The position numbers were made by a program, and so were the translations under genes. The notes under the pieces were generated by a model. The model saw only the letters and a list, made by a program, of their open reading frames with translations. It ran no database searches and was not told the DNA's origin. A DNA stretch of 64,000 nt, taken from assembly GCA_947630725.1 (NCBI GenBank), contig CANRIS010000013.1, positions 1 to 64,000 of the forward strand. The letters run 5' to 3'. The DNA comes from an uncultured Clostridia bacterium (GTDB lineage: Bacteria; Bacillota; Clostridia; Lachnospirales; CAG-274). Below, piece by piece: positions 44,883 to 53,768 of the stretch. The first letter of the stretch is position 1, and each line of letters begins with the position of its first letter.

Positions 44883-45524
44883 TCACCTGCAAAATTTCAA
44901 AATATCCTTCGGCGTTTCGGCAAAAAACCTTCCGCCGCTTTTTTCAAGAAATTCTCTCGTCCTGAACCCCCACAGACAGCTTATACAGACCATACCGCTG
45001 TTTTTTGCCGTCATAATGTCAACGTCCATATCCCCCGCATAGAGACATTCTTCCGCCTTAAGTTCCATTTCGGAAAGAAGCGTAAATATGCCCGAAGGGT
45101 CGGGTTTTTTGGGTATGCCCTCCTTTTCTCCCGAACATACGTCTATGAGATCGCCGAAATAAAGCTTTGCAAGGGCTTTTGTGGCTCTGTCGGGCTTGTT
45201 TGAAAGTATGGCTGTCTTTATATTTCTTTTCTTAAGCTCCGAAAGCAGCTCTGTGACGCCGTCATAGGGCTTTGTAAACACCGACAGATGCTCTCTGTAA
45301 TAAAGTGTAAAATCTCCGAAGCATTTTTCATAGTCAGGCTCCTCAAATCCCCTCGGCAGACTGTCTGCTATGAGCCGCCTTGCACCGTTTCCCACGTTTT
45401 TCTTTATTTCCGATAGGGACAGTGTGCCGAACGAGTTTTTTTCGAGGGCAAAGTTTACCGCCGCAGCCAGATCATCTATGGTGGCCAGAAGAGTTCCGTC
45501 AAGATCGAATATTATTCCTTTCAT
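44883..45524 (-). CDS. HAD-superfamily phosphatase (phosphoglycolate-phosphatase-like)
   Basis: The 213-residue product has HAD motif I DLDGTLLAT at the N-terminus, a helical cap, motif II SNKPD, motif III Lys in the KKPDPSG segment and motif IV GDMDVDIMTAKNSG. The cap type fits phosphoglycolate phosphatase or PpaX, but substrate cannot be read from sequence. It is upstream of and nearly abuts the LysR gene. Confidence 0.87.
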   Translation of the reverse strand: MKGIIFDLDGTLLATIDDLAAAVNFALEKNSFGTLSLSEIKKNVGNGARRLIADSLPRGFEEPDYEKCFGDFTLYYREHLSVFTKPYDGVTELLSELKKRNIKTAILSNKPDRATKALAKLYFGDLIDVCSGEKEGIPKKPDPSGIFTLLSEMELKAEECLYAGDMDVDIMTAKNSGMVCISCLWGFRTREFLEKSGGRFFAETPKDILKFCR

Positions 45525-45565
45525 ATTTTCACCTTTTCAAACAGTAGGACGTTAAAAAATTTTTG

Positions 45566-45594
45566 TTGACCAAAAACCCTTAAAGGGTTAAAAT
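45566..45594 (+). promoter_or_regulatory. sigma-A promoter with a palindrome filling its spacer
   Basis: TTGACC at 45566-45571, 17-bp spacer, TAAAAT at 45589-45594. The spacer holds the perfect 7-bp inverted repeat AACCCTT-A-AAGGGTT (45575-45589), placed where a repressor would block RNA polymerase. The next plus-strand gene is the YgjP-like protease at 45665. Confidence 0.65.
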
Positions 45595-45664
45595 TATTCT
45601 TAAGGGAGAGGGCATAAGCCCCTGCCTTTGATAATCACTATAATACAAAACGGAAAAAATTGCA

Positions 45665-46348
45665 ATGATAAAAAGTATCGAAACCGAAAACGGAAAAATT
45701 TCTTATGAGCTTTTGCGAAAAAATGTCAAAAACATAAATTTCAGAATAAAGTCGGACGGAATAGTATATATATCGGCAGCCCGAGCCGTACCCGAAGAAT
45801 ATATAAAGGGACTGCTGCGCAAAAACAGCCTTAAATTTGTATCGGAAATAAACCGCCTTAAAGAAAACGCAAAAAAGCCTGACAAAGAGGACGGATTTTA
45901 TCTTCTTGGGAAAAAATATGCCGTTGAGTTTATACCCTCGCGGGAAAACAGAGCAGTCCTTACCGACAGGCTCAGAGTATATGCCGAAAGGAAGGAACTT
46001 TTGGAGAAAATAACGGAGGACTTCCTTACGGAAAAAATAAACGAGGTCTTTCCCGAGGCTGTCAAAAGGGTGCGTAGGCTTATCGAAAGGGAGGGTCTGC
46101 CTGCGCCAACTGCAATAAGGGTAAAGGATATGAAAAGCCGTTGGGGCAGCTGCAGCATAAAAACAGGGGCGATCTCGCTGAACAGGCGGCTTATAAAATA
46201 TCCGACAGGCTGCCTTGAATATGTTATTCTTCACGAAATGGCTCATTTTCGCCACAGAGGACACGACAAAAGCTTTTATGGCTTTGTAGAAAAATATGTG
46301 AGGGACTATAAAAAATATGAGGCAATTCTCAGAGAGCCTCTTGAATGA
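45665..46348 (+). CDS. YgjP-like metallopeptidase (DUF45)
   Basis: The 227-residue product has the family's C-terminal zinc site: His190-Glu191 and His194 in LHEMAH, with His200 in the following HDKSF, preceded by the conserved SRWGSCS and LNRRLIKYP segments. The DUF45/YgjP family is a SprT-like putative metalloprotease. No strong ribosome site precedes the ATG. A promoter with a spacer palindrome lies 70 bp upstream. Confidence 0.88.
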   Translation: MIKSIETENGKISYELLRKNVKNINFRIKSDGIVYISAARAVPEEYIKGLLRKNSLKFVSEINRLKENAKKPDKEDGFYLLGKKYAVEFIPSRENRAVLTDRLRVYAERKELLEKITEDFLTEKINEVFPEAVKRVRRLIEREGLPAPTAIRVKDMKSRWGSCSIKTGAISLNRRLIKYPTGCLEYVILHEMAHFRHRGHDKSFYGFVEKYVRDYKKYEAILREPLE

Positions 46349-46408
46349 AAATACGAAAATACAAAAAAGCAAAAAGGCAATAAAAGGGAATAAAGGAAGT
46401 AATTGACT

Positions 46409-47509
46409 ATGAGCAAAAAGGTTGTTGTGGGTATGTCGGGAGGAGTGGATTCTTCCGTGTGCGCATATCTTCTCAAAGAACAGGGCTATGACGTAATAGG
46501 AGTTACCATGCAGATATGGCAGGACGAGGACAGAGAGGACATATCCGACAATGGGGGCTGCTGCGGTCTTTCCGCCGTTGAGGACGCAAGGGCTGTTGCG
46601 GCGCAAATAGGCATACCCCACTATGTGCTTAATTTCAAAAGGGAGTTCAAGACATCGGTCATAGATTATTTTATAGAGGAATATCTTAAAGGCAGAACGC
46701 CCAACCCATGTATAGCCTGCAACCGATATGTAAAATGGGAGTCCTTGCTGCGAAAGTCTCTCTCCATAGGAGCGGACTATATAGCGACAGGTCATTATGC
46801 AAGGAGGGTCACGCATCCCACAACGGGGCGTTTTTGTCTTAAAACAGCCAATACAGACTCAAAGGATCAGACATACGCCCTCTATAGCCTTACTCAGAGT
46901 CAGTTGTCCCATACCCTTATGCCCATAGGAGATCACGACAAGACAGAAATAAGGGAGATCGCCGAAAAAATCGGTCTGACCGTTGCATCAAAGCCCGACA
47001 GTCAAGATATATGCTTTGTCCCCGATGGAGATTACGCCTCTTTTATAAGAAAAAACACAGATAAGGAGATACCCGAGGGCAATTTTGTGGACATCGAGGG
47101 TAACATACTTGGAACCCACAAGGGCATAACAAACTATACTGTCGGTCAGAGAAAGGGCTTTGGCATTTCTTTCGGATGCCGTATGTATGTCAGCGAGCTT
47201 CGTACGGACACAAACGAGGTCGTCCTTACGGAAAACGAAAACCTTTTCAGAAAAACCATAGAGATAGACGACTTTTGTCCTATGGCTCTGGAGGACGTAA
47301 AAGAGCCTGTACGGGCTTTCGGAAAGCTCCGCTATTCACAGAGAACAGCGCCCTGTCTGATTTTCAGAAAGGATGAATATATAATTGCCGAATTTGACGA
47401 TCCTCAGAGAGCGCCCACACCCGGACAGGCAGCCGTTTTTTATGACGATGAGGGCTATGTTCTGGGCGGCGGCACAATAGCTGCCCCGCAGCGCATAAAG
47501 ACATCATAA
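46409..47509 (+). CDS. mnmA: tRNA-specific 2-thiouridylase MnmA
   Basis: MnmA adds the 2-thio group to wobble U34 of Lys, Glu and Gln tRNAs. The 366-residue product has the PP-loop GMSGGVDSSV, GVTMQIW, the catalytic Cys in PNPCIACNRYVKW and its partner Cys in SQDICFVPDGDY, and the C-terminal beta domain. The ATG at 46409 is preferred over a TTG two codons upstream; GGAAG is the ribosome site. It complements the mnmE-mnmG pair at the start of the window. Confidence 0.96.
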   Translation: MSKKVVVGMSGGVDSSVCAYLLKEQGYDVIGVTMQIWQDEDREDISDNGGCCGLSAVEDARAVAAQIGIPHYVLNFKREFKTSVIDYFIEEYLKGRTPNPCIACNRYVKWESLLRKSLSIGADYIATGHYARRVTHPTTGRFCLKTANTDSKDQTYALYSLTQSQLSHTLMPIGDHDKTEIREIAEKIGLTVASKPDSQDICFVPDGDYASFIRKNTDKEIPEGNFVDIEGNILGTHKGITNYTVGQRKGFGISFGCRMYVSELRTDTNEVVLTENENLFRKTIEIDDFCPMALEDVKEPVRAFGKLRYSQRTAPCLIFRKDEYIIAEFDDPQRAPTPGQAAVFYDDEGYVLGGGTIAAPQRIKTS

Positions 47510-47528
47510 AGACATATACACATACGCA

Positions 47529-47562
47529 AAAAAGCTGTACGGAAAATGTACAGCTTTTTAAG
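47529..47562. terminator. bidirectional terminator between mnmA and lipoprotein gene
   Basis: Perfect 12-base arms AAAAAGCTGTAC and GTACAGCTTTTT. Confidence 0.9.
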
Positions 47563-47597
47563 TTATTTTGTTATTTTGTTATTTTATTTTTTTGGTT

Positions 47598-48149
47598 TTA
47601 TTCTGTTATTACAAAGTTATAAAGCATATAGTTTATATCCTGCTCATAGAGCTGATAGCTTTCTTCATCGGCGGCGGTAAAATAAAACTCATACACGTCA
47701 TCGTCCGATATGCAGAATATAAGATCGGTTTTTCCTTCGGTCTCCGAGTCAAGGGACTGCACGGTTATCCAATATCCCTTAAGGCCGTTTATGGTGGCGT
47801 TCTGATAGGATACAAAGCCATCGCTGAGTCTTGCGGAGAGGCTTGACGCTACATCGTCAAGGGCGCTGTCTTCGCTGTTTATTGTGAATAATGAAATATC
47901 CTCTTTAAGAATCTTAAGCTGCGCCGCAGGTTTGTTGTCGTCGGTTTTATCATCGGTAGAAAAAACCGCATTATAGGTTGTGCTGCCGAAGGTCTCGTCA
48001 ACGCTGACGTTTTTTTCGACATTCCAGCCTGAGTCATAATTCATCTTATAGCCTGTTTCTTTATCCTTAAAAACCTTTTCCGACGAGCAGCCCACAGCCG
48101 AAAAAGCGGTACACAACAATGTACAGATCAAAATTAATTTTGCTTTCAT
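47598..48149 (-). CDS. hypothetical lipoprotein
   Basis: The 183-residue product starts with a lipoprotein signal peptide; the likely lipidated Cys is in SAVGCSS (about residue 21). The mature part is a single alpha/beta domain similar in style to PsbP/DUF-type secreted domains (KDKETGYKMNYDSGWNVE, later INGLKGYWITVQ). I do not recognise a named family. It is flanked by a terminator and lies downstream of DUF951. Confidence 0.75.
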   Translation of the reverse strand: MKAKLILICTLLCTAFSAVGCSSEKVFKDKETGYKMNYDSGWNVEKNVSVDETFGSTTYNAVFSTDDKTDDNKPAAQLKILKEDISLFTINSEDSALDDVASSLSARLSDGFVSYQNATINGLKGYWITVQSLDSETEGKTDLIFCISDDDVYEFYFTAADEESYQLYEQDINYMLYNFVITE

Positions 48150-48308
48150 CTTTCAATACTCCTTCTGTCTGTATACAGTCTCCGGGCAATCAAAACAGAA
48201 CCGCCGTATACACATATGTTCTACTTCTTTATATTTTAAATTCAGTTTATCTATTTGTCAATAGATGTTTTAATATTTTTGCAATAAGAGGTCGAAAACA
48301 AAAATATG

Positions 48309-48488
48309 TTATTGTTCTACGATCTTTTTGACGGACTTTTCAAACTTGACCCGTGGGATCATCACAAGCCTGCCGCAGCCCGTGCATTTTATTCTGAAAT
48401 CGGCTCCCATTCGCATTATCTCCCATGTGTGGCTTCCGCAGGGGTGAGCCTTTTTCATATAAACAATGTCGCCTGTGTTAAAATCCAT
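48309..48488 (-). CDS. DUF951-family small protein
   Basis: The 59-residue product was read directly from the minus strand. It has the DUF951 pattern: FNTGDIVYMKKAHPCGSHTW, GADFRIKCTGCG and a basic end VKFEKSVKKIV. The Cys-His pairs suggest a zinc ribbon-like or nucleic-acid-binding peptide; function unknown. It starts 4 bp after the mscS stop codon. DUF951 next to MscS is a common Firmicutes pairing. Confidence 0.88.
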   Translation of the reverse strand: MDFNTGDIVYMKKAHPCGSHTWEIMRMGADFRIKCTGCGRLVMIPRVKFEKSVKKIVEQ

Positions 48489-48491
48489 TAA

Positions 48492-49352
48492 TTATTCCTC
48501 TTTTCTTATGTAAACGACCCTCTGGGGATAGGGTATGACTATATCTTCTCTGTCAAATCTCTTTTTTATGCGAAGTCTCAGCTTTCTTTCAATCTCCCAC
48601 TGTTTTCCCGGTTCGCAGTCTATGGACATCCTTATGGTTATGGCGGAATCGCCAAGGTCGGTTATGCCGAGTATCTGCGGCTTTGCTATTATGCCGCCAA
48701 GCCTTTCTTCTTCGTTTTCGCTTTTCCACGCCGTTTCAAGCTCGTCCTCCAAAACCTCATATACTCTGTCCATATCCGATTCATACGCCACGGATATTTC
48801 GAGCAGCGCTCTGTTGAACTCCTTGCAGCTGTTTGTGACTATTTTTATTTCTCCGTTAGGTATGATGTATACGTCTCCGTTGTAGTTGCGCAGCTTTGTG
48901 GTTTTAAGCCCTATGGCCTCAACGGTACCCTCATAGCCCTCTATCTTTATTACGTCTCCCACTTCGTATTGATCTTCAAGAAGTATGAAAAGACCCGAAA
49001 TAATGTCCTCCACAAAGTGCTGAGCCCCAAGTCCGAGAGCCACGCTTCCCACGCCTGCCACAGCCAGTATCGAGGCGGGGCTTATGCCGAAAATGAGAAG
49101 AAACTGACAGAACACACAAAAATACATAAAATACCTAAGTATGCTGGTACACAATGTGAGTATGGTATCTGTCTTTTTTGTGCTGCCCTTTCTGCGGATG
49201 GCTTTTTTAAGCATTCCCGACAGGAGCTTAAATATAATATATCCCACTATAACCGCAATTATACAGAGGGCAAGTCTGTATAAAAATTCAAAAATAAGCA
49301 TAAAGTCTCCGAGACCAAGCTCCGTGACCTTAAATTTTATAAAATCCCTCAT
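48492..49352 (-). CDS. small-conductance mechanosensitive channel (MscS family)
   Basis: This channel releases solutes on hypo-osmotic shock. The 286-residue product has three membrane segments, the pore-lining helix with ASILAVAGVGSVALGLGAQHF, then the beta domain with GDVIKIEGYEGTVEAIGLKTTKLR and the C-terminal alpha/beta domain. Of three in-frame starts, the ATG at 49352 has GGAGG at ideal spacing; an ATG at 49388 and a TTG at 49418 also have a GGAGG nearby. Confidence 0.9.
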   Translation of the reverse strand: MRDFIKFKVTELGLGDFMLIFEFLYRLALCIIAVIVGYIIFKLLSGMLKKAIRRKGSTKKTDTILTLCTSILRYFMYFCVFCQFLLIFGISPASILAVAGVGSVALGLGAQHFVEDIISGLFILLEDQYEVGDVIKIEGYEGTVEAIGLKTTKLRNYNGDVYIIPNGEIKIVTNSCKEFNRALLEISVAYESDMDRVYEVLEDELETAWKSENEEERLGGIIAKPQILGITDLGDSAITIRMSIDCEPGKQWEIERKLRLRIKKRFDREDIVIPYPQRVVYIRKEE

Positions 49353-49605
49353 AATTATCCTCCGTATATCAGCAAAAACATCCCTCATAATTTTAATAAA
49401 ACCCTCCGATAAAGTCAAGTCTTTTGACGACCTTTAATAAATTGTTAAGGAAGTGCCTGTCAGATCACTTAAAACATATGAGAGCCCGTGTATTATAAGA
49501 CCATTAAGTTATAATATATGGCAGAGGGGGCGGCTTGGCGATTCTGAAGGCAAGGGCGGCGGAAAAATTTTTTTTCAACTTTTTGATGCTTTTTTTCGGG
49601 GTATA

Positions 49606-49634
49606 TTGACATTCTGTCCGAAAAGTTATAAAAT
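49606..49634 (+). promoter_or_regulatory. sigma-A promoter of the Re-citrate-synthase-like gene
   Basis: TTGACA at 49606-49611, 17-bp spacer, TAAAAT at 49629-49634. Confidence 0.75.
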
Positions 49635-49675
49635 ATCTCAAAGTATTGTATAAATATTTATAAGGAGGCAGCGGC

Positions 49676-51064
49676 TTGTTTAGCTTTAACAATAAATATA
49701 ATTTGATCGAAAGAACAGAATTTTCATATCCTCTTCAGGATGTAAAGGAACCCAATCTGCACAAAAATCTCTATGATTATGACGAAGTGCCAAAGATCGC
49801 TTTCAACCGCAGGATCGTGCCTATGGATATGCCTGCCGACATATGGATAACGGACACAACATTTAGAGACGGTCAGCAGTCAAGAGAGCCTTATACGGTG
49901 GAGCAGATCGTGAGGATCTATAAAATGCTTAAGGAGCTGGGCGGCCCCAAGGGAAAAATAAAGCAGAGCGAGTTTTTTATTTATTCAAAAAACGATCAGG
50001 AGGCAGTGTATAAATGTCTTGAACTGGGGTATGAGGCTCCCGAAGTCACCACGTGGATAAGAGCCACAAAGGAGGACTTTGAGCTTGCAAAATCAATAGG
50101 CATAAAGGAAACGGGAATACTCGTGTCATGCTCCGATTATCATATTTTTCACAAAATGCACTCCACAAGGAGCAAAATAATAGATAAATACATAAAAATA
50201 ATAACGAGCTGTATGGAAATGGGCATTCGCCCCAGATGTCACTTTGAGGATATAACGAGAGCCGATTTTTATGGCTTTGTGGTGCCGTTCGCCGAAAAGC
50301 TTATGGATCTTTCGAGACAGTCGGGCATTCCCATAAAGATAAGAGCCTGCGATACCATGGGGTACGGAGTTTCTATCCCCGGTACTGTTATGCCGAGGTC
50401 GGTCTGCGGACAGATATACGGTCTGCACCACCATGCGCAGGTGCCTTCCGAGCTTTTGGAGTGGCACGGACACAACGATTTTTACAGAGCCGTCACAAAT
50501 GCGACAACTGCGTGGCTCTATGGCTGCAGCGCCGTAAACGCATCTCTTTTCGGCATAGGCGAAAGAACGGGCAACACGCCCCTTGAAGCTATGGTTATGG
50601 AGTATGCCCAGCTAAGAGGTACCCTTGACGGCATGGAGACTACCGTCATAACGGATCTTGCCGAATATTTTGAAAAAGAAATAGGCTATGAGATACCGCC
50701 TATGACTCCCTTTGTGGGCAAAAATTTCAATGTTACAAGAGCAGGCATACACGCCGACGGCATACTTAAAAACGAAGAAATATACAATATATTCAACACC
50801 GAAAAGCTGCTTAAAAGACCCGTCAAGGTAGCCGTTTCAAAAACATCGGGGCTTGCGGGTATTGCTCATTGGCTTTCGACAAACTATAAGTCAGGCAAAT
50901 TCGGAAAGAGAGACAAGACGACAAGAGCTCTTAAAGCGTGGGTAGACAAGCAGTTTGACGGCGGCAGAGTCACAGCCATAGGCGACGACGAGCTTTCAAA
51001 GATCACCGACAGGATATTATCCGACAAAAGCTATGCGGACAAGCTTCTTGCGGGGGAGGAATAA
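49676..51064 (+). CDS. DRE-TIM metallolyase; candidate Re-citrate synthase
   Basis: The 462-residue product is a relative of isopropylmalate and homocitrate synthases, with the divalent-metal motif TTFRDGQQSREPYT near residue 60, HFEDITRADFYG, WHGHNDFYRA and GIGERTGNTPLE. It lacks the long LeuA regulatory domain and is clearly different from the leuA product at 13.2 kb. In Clostridium kluyveri the anaerobic Re-citrate synthase belongs to this group, and I favour that role; a homocitrate or other 2-oxo acid substrate is not excluded. The start is a TTG behind AAGGAGG. Confidence 0.7.
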   Translation: MFSFNNKYNLIERTEFSYPLQDVKEPNLHKNLYDYDEVPKIAFNRRIVPMDMPADIWITDTTFRDGQQSREPYTVEQIVRIYKMLKELGGPKGKIKQSEFFIYSKNDQEAVYKCLELGYEAPEVTTWIRATKEDFELAKSIGIKETGILVSCSDYHIFHKMHSTRSKIIDKYIKIITSCMEMGIRPRCHFEDITRADFYGFVVPFAEKLMDLSRQSGIPIKIRACDTMGYGVSIPGTVMPRSVCGQIYGLHHHAQVPSELLEWHGHNDFYRAVTNATTAWLYGCSAVNASLFGIGERTGNTPLEAMVMEYAQLRGTLDGMETTVITDLAEYFEKEIGYEIPPMTPFVGKNFNVTRAGIHADGILKNEEIYNIFNTEKLLKRPVKVAVSKTSGLAGIAHWLSTNYKSGKFGKRDKTTRALKAWVDKQFDGGRVTAIGDDELSKITDRILSDKSYADKLLAGEE

Positions 51065-51071
51065 GATAAAT

Positions 51072-51785
51072 ATGAACGAAAAGCCCAATAAGGATCTGTA
51101 CCTTATGTGCGAAAGATATTTTATATTTGAATGCCTTATTATGGCTGCAGGTATGCTCGGAGCCTATACGCTTATACTGAGGGGCGGAGTTTTCTGCAAC
51201 GCTCAGACGGCGAATGTTGCGCTTATGGCGGTGGCGTTCGGACAGGGCAATTTTAAACAGGGGCTTTATTATCTTATACCTATATCGGCATATACCTGCG
51301 GCGCATTGTTGTCCGAATTTTTGCCAAAAAGGGTAAGGAACATTCATTTTTTGCGCTGGGATACATATCTTATAGGGTTTGAAATGATAATAATTTTCAT
51401 TATAGGCCGTCTCCCCCTCAGCAGTCCTCCGCAGATAGCGCAGGTGCTTATAAATTTTATTTGTTCTATGCAGTATAATACATTCCGTCAGGCTGAGGGC
51501 ATACCGATGGCAACAACATTTGTGACAAACCATATCAGGCAGTTTGGGATAGGCATAGCCGAGGTATTGAACAAAAGGGATATCAAAGCTCTGAGTCGGG
51601 CTGTCAAGCATTTCAGAATGATACTTTTCTTTTTGTTCGGCGGCGTTATGATGTCCTGCATTTGCAGGGTTATGGCAGAGCGTTCGATATGGACAGCGCT
51701 TTTTCCTATGATGATCGTTTTTATATTTCTTGCCTATGCCGATTTGTCCAACGAGGACATCGGACGAAAGCCTCACGGTCACTGA
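51072..51785 (+). CDS. YoaK-family (DUF1275) membrane protein
   Basis: The 237-residue product has about six membrane segments and the family motifs GAYTLILRGGVFCNAQTANV and a second-half repeat around QYNTFRQAEGIPMATTFVTNH. Function unknown; transport is likely. The ATG at 51072 has GGGGGAGG upstream and the gene starts 7 bp after the preceding one, so they are co-transcribed. Confidence 0.87.
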   Translation: MNEKPNKDLYLMCERYFIFECLIMAAGMLGAYTLILRGGVFCNAQTANVALMAVAFGQGNFKQGLYYLIPISAYTCGALLSEFLPKRVRNIHFLRWDTYLIGFEMIIIFIIGRLPLSSPPQIAQVLINFICSMQYNTFRQAEGIPMATTFVTNHIRQFGIGIAEVLNKRDIKALSRAVKHFRMILFFLFGGVMMSCICRVMAERSIWTALFPMMIVFIFLAYADLSNEDIGRKPHGH

Positions 51786-51891
51786 TTTTTTGTTCGGCGG
51801 AAAATATATGCGCTATGGCGACAGAGCCGATGTATTTGCGCTGTCTCCCGAAACAGGCTGCAAACGGATATTTTATGGGAGCGCTTAAGGT

Positions 51892-52329
51892 ATGGACTGT
51901 ATTATAAGGCATATGGAGGAAAAGGACAAAGACATAGTTATTGATATGATGAGGGCGTTTTATGCCTCTCCTGCGGTACTCAGCAACGGCTCGGAAGAGA
52001 TATTTGAAGCGGATATAAACAGTTGTATAGGTGAATGTCCGTATGTTGAGGGTTATGTCTTTGAAAATGAGGGCAATATACAGGGATATGCCATGACCGC
52101 AAAGGGCTTTTCGACGGAATTCGGAAAACCGTGCATATGGATAGAGGATATTTATATAAAAGAGGAATACAGAGGTCTGGGAACAGGGAAAAACTTTTTT
52201 GATTATATCGGAGAAAAGTATCCCGATGCGGTGTTTCGTCTGGAGGTCGAAGCCGAAAATGTGCGGGCTTTGAATTTATACAAAAAATGCGGCTTTGAAA
52301 TACTTCCGTATATGGAAATGAAAAAATAG
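51892..52329 (+). CDS. GNAT-family N-acetyltransferase
   Basis: The 145-residue product has the GNAT acetyl-CoA loop in IYIKEEYRGLGTGKNFF and the C-terminal NVRALNLYKKCGFE motif. Substrate unknown. It begins a run of small genes (two GNATs, fluC, TfoX-N protein) with less ATA use than the core genes. Confidence 0.88.
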   Translation: MDCIIRHMEEKDKDIVIDMMRAFYASPAVLSNGSEEIFEADINSCIGECPYVEGYVFENEGNIQGYAMTAKGFSTEFGKPCIWIEDIYIKEEYRGLGTGKNFFDYIGEKYPDAVFRLEVEAENVRALNLYKKCGFEILPYMEMKK

Positions 52330-52357
52330 CCTTATAAGGTATTTTGGGAGGCGGACA

Positions 52358-52798
52358 ATGATTGTTCGTATAATGACCGTTTGTGACTATGAAAAGGTAT
52401 ATGGACTGTGGAGATCCTGCGAGGGAATGGGTTTAAACGATCTTGACGACTCTAAGGTAGGTATAGAGAAATTTCTTTGCAGAAATCCCGACACTTGTTT
52501 TGTGGCCGAGGATGAAAAAAAGATAGTTGGTGTAATTATGGCAGGAAATTACGGCAGACGAGGATACATATATCATACTGCCGTAGATAAGCAATATCGG
52601 AACAGGGGTATTGCGAAATGTCTTGTGGAAAATGCAATGTCTGCTCTGCAAAAAGAGGGAATAAATAAGGCCGCTCTGGTGGTTTTCAGCAGAAACAAAG
52701 CAGGAAATGCCTTTTGGGATAAAATGGGATTTACCGTTCGTGATGATCTGACATATCGCAATAAGGCTTTTGTCGAAATGGTCAGAACAGACACATAA
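52358..52798 (+). CDS. GNAT-family N-acetyltransferase
   Basis: The 146-residue product has the acetyl-CoA-binding core TAVDKQYRNRGIAKCLVE and the end motif AGNAFWDKMGF. It is 28 bp after the previous GNAT but only distantly similar to it. GGGAGG precedes the ATG. Substrate unknown. Confidence 0.88.
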   Translation: MIVRIMTVCDYEKVYGLWRSCEGMGLNDLDDSKVGIEKFLCRNPDTCFVAEDEKKIVGVIMAGNYGRRGYIYHTAVDKQYRNRGIAKCLVENAMSALQKEGINKAALVVFSRNKAGNAFWDKMGFTVRDDLTYRNKAFVEMVRTDT

Positions 52799-52877
52799 AT
52801 AAAAAATAAATTCTTTCGGATAAGGTTCGGTATTATAGGTGGCTGAGAGTCGGTTATCGTGGTTTAAGGAGGCAATT

Positions 52878-53252
52878 ATGGGATTTTTGGAATTTTTGTT
52901 TGTTGCTTTCGGCGGAGCTGTCGGGTCGATGGGAAGGTATGCTATAAGCCTTTTGCCGTTTAAAACGGGGTTTCCGATACTGACGCTTATCACCAATATA
53001 ATAGGAGCGGCGCTCATAGGCTTTATTGCAGGCGTTGTGAGCAATAACGGCGATGTGTCGCCAAATGCGGTGTTGTTTTGGAAAACAGGAGTATGCGGCG
53101 GATTCACCACATTTTCGACATTTTCGCTGGAGGCTTTTACATTGTTTGAAAACAAAGCCTATCTGTCGGGAGGAATTTATATATTTCTGAGCGTTGTCTG
53201 CTGTCTTGCAGGTATTCTTTGCGGAAAAAAATTATCCGCCGTTATAAATTGA
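52878..53252 (+). CDS. crcB: fluoride exporter FluC (CrcB)
   Basis: Fluc channels are dual-topology dimers that export fluoride. The 124-residue product has four membrane segments and the signatures FGGAVGSMGRYAIS, NIIGAALIGF and the pore motif GFTTFSTFSLE. The ATG at 52878 has AAGGAGG eight bases upstream; an earlier in-frame codon at 52839 lacks a site. Only one gene is present, so a homodimer is expected. No fluoride riboswitch is recognisable upstream. Confidence 0.93.
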   Translation: MGFLEFLFVAFGGAVGSMGRYAISLLPFKTGFPILTLITNIIGAALIGFIAGVVSNNGDVSPNAVLFWKTGVCGGFTTFSTFSLEAFTLFENKAYLSGGIYIFLSVVCCLAGILCGKKLSAVIN

Positions 53253-53290
53253 AAAGCTGTCGTTTACAGAACATCGGGGAGGATAAGGGT

Positions 53291-53623
53291 ATGGCTACCG
53301 CTAAGGAATATTTGGAATTTATAAAAGAACAGTTGTCTGGGCTGGATGAAATTGAATATCGCCCCATGATGGGAGAATATATAATATATTATCGGGGCAG
53401 GATCGCAGGCGGAATATACGATAACAGGCTCCTCGTAAAGCCTACAAAATCGGCAGTCGGATATATGCCGACAGCCTCGTATGAGCTGCCCTATGAGGGA
53501 GCAAAGGAAATGCTGTTGGTAGACGAGGTGGATAACAGGGAGTTTCTGACGGGTCTGTTCAAGGCTATGTATGAGGAGCTTCCCACGCCCAAACCGAAAA
53601 GAACGAAAAAAGCAAAGAAATAA
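53291..53623 (+). CDS. TfoX N-terminal-domain protein
   Basis: The 110-residue product matches the TfoX-N fold: YRPMMGEYIIYYRGRIAGGIYDNRLLVK and the VDEVDNREFL region, with a Lys-rich tail KPKRTKKAKK. Stand-alone TfoX-N proteins are of unknown function and are not evidence of competence control. The ATG at 53291 follows GGGGAGG; an earlier in-frame codon lies inside fluC. Confidence 0.85.
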   Translation: MATAKEYLEFIKEQLSGLDEIEYRPMMGEYIIYYRGRIAGGIYDNRLLVKPTKSAVGYMPTASYELPYEGAKEMLLVDEVDNREFLTGLFKAMYEELPTPKPKRTKKAKK

Positions 53624-53630
53624 AAAAATA

Positions 53631-53673
53631 AACAACTTCCCGATGCCGAAAGACAATGAGAGGTTGTTTTTTG
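53631..53673 (+). terminator. weak terminator after the TfoX-N gene
   Basis: AACAAC and GTTGTT arms with a long loop and a T-run. Confidence 0.45.
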
Positions 53674-53768
53674 TTGTTATGTTTTTATTCAGCCTTTGAA
53701 AACGGCGGTATTTCTATGAAATATTTTCATAAAAAACAACAGAGCGCAGTAAAGAAACAGAGAATATA

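Noticed and set aside
45638..46816. A 392-codon open frame on the minus strand across the YgjP-like gene and the start of mnmA
   Set aside because: It is antisense to two well-supported genes, has no ribosome site, and its translation is a low-complexity mix of Tyr, Phe, Cys and Arg with no motif.
52799..52877. Possible fluoride riboswitch before crcB
   Set aside because: The stretch lacks the conserved crcB-motif core and a terminator; I could not build the pseudoknot by eye.
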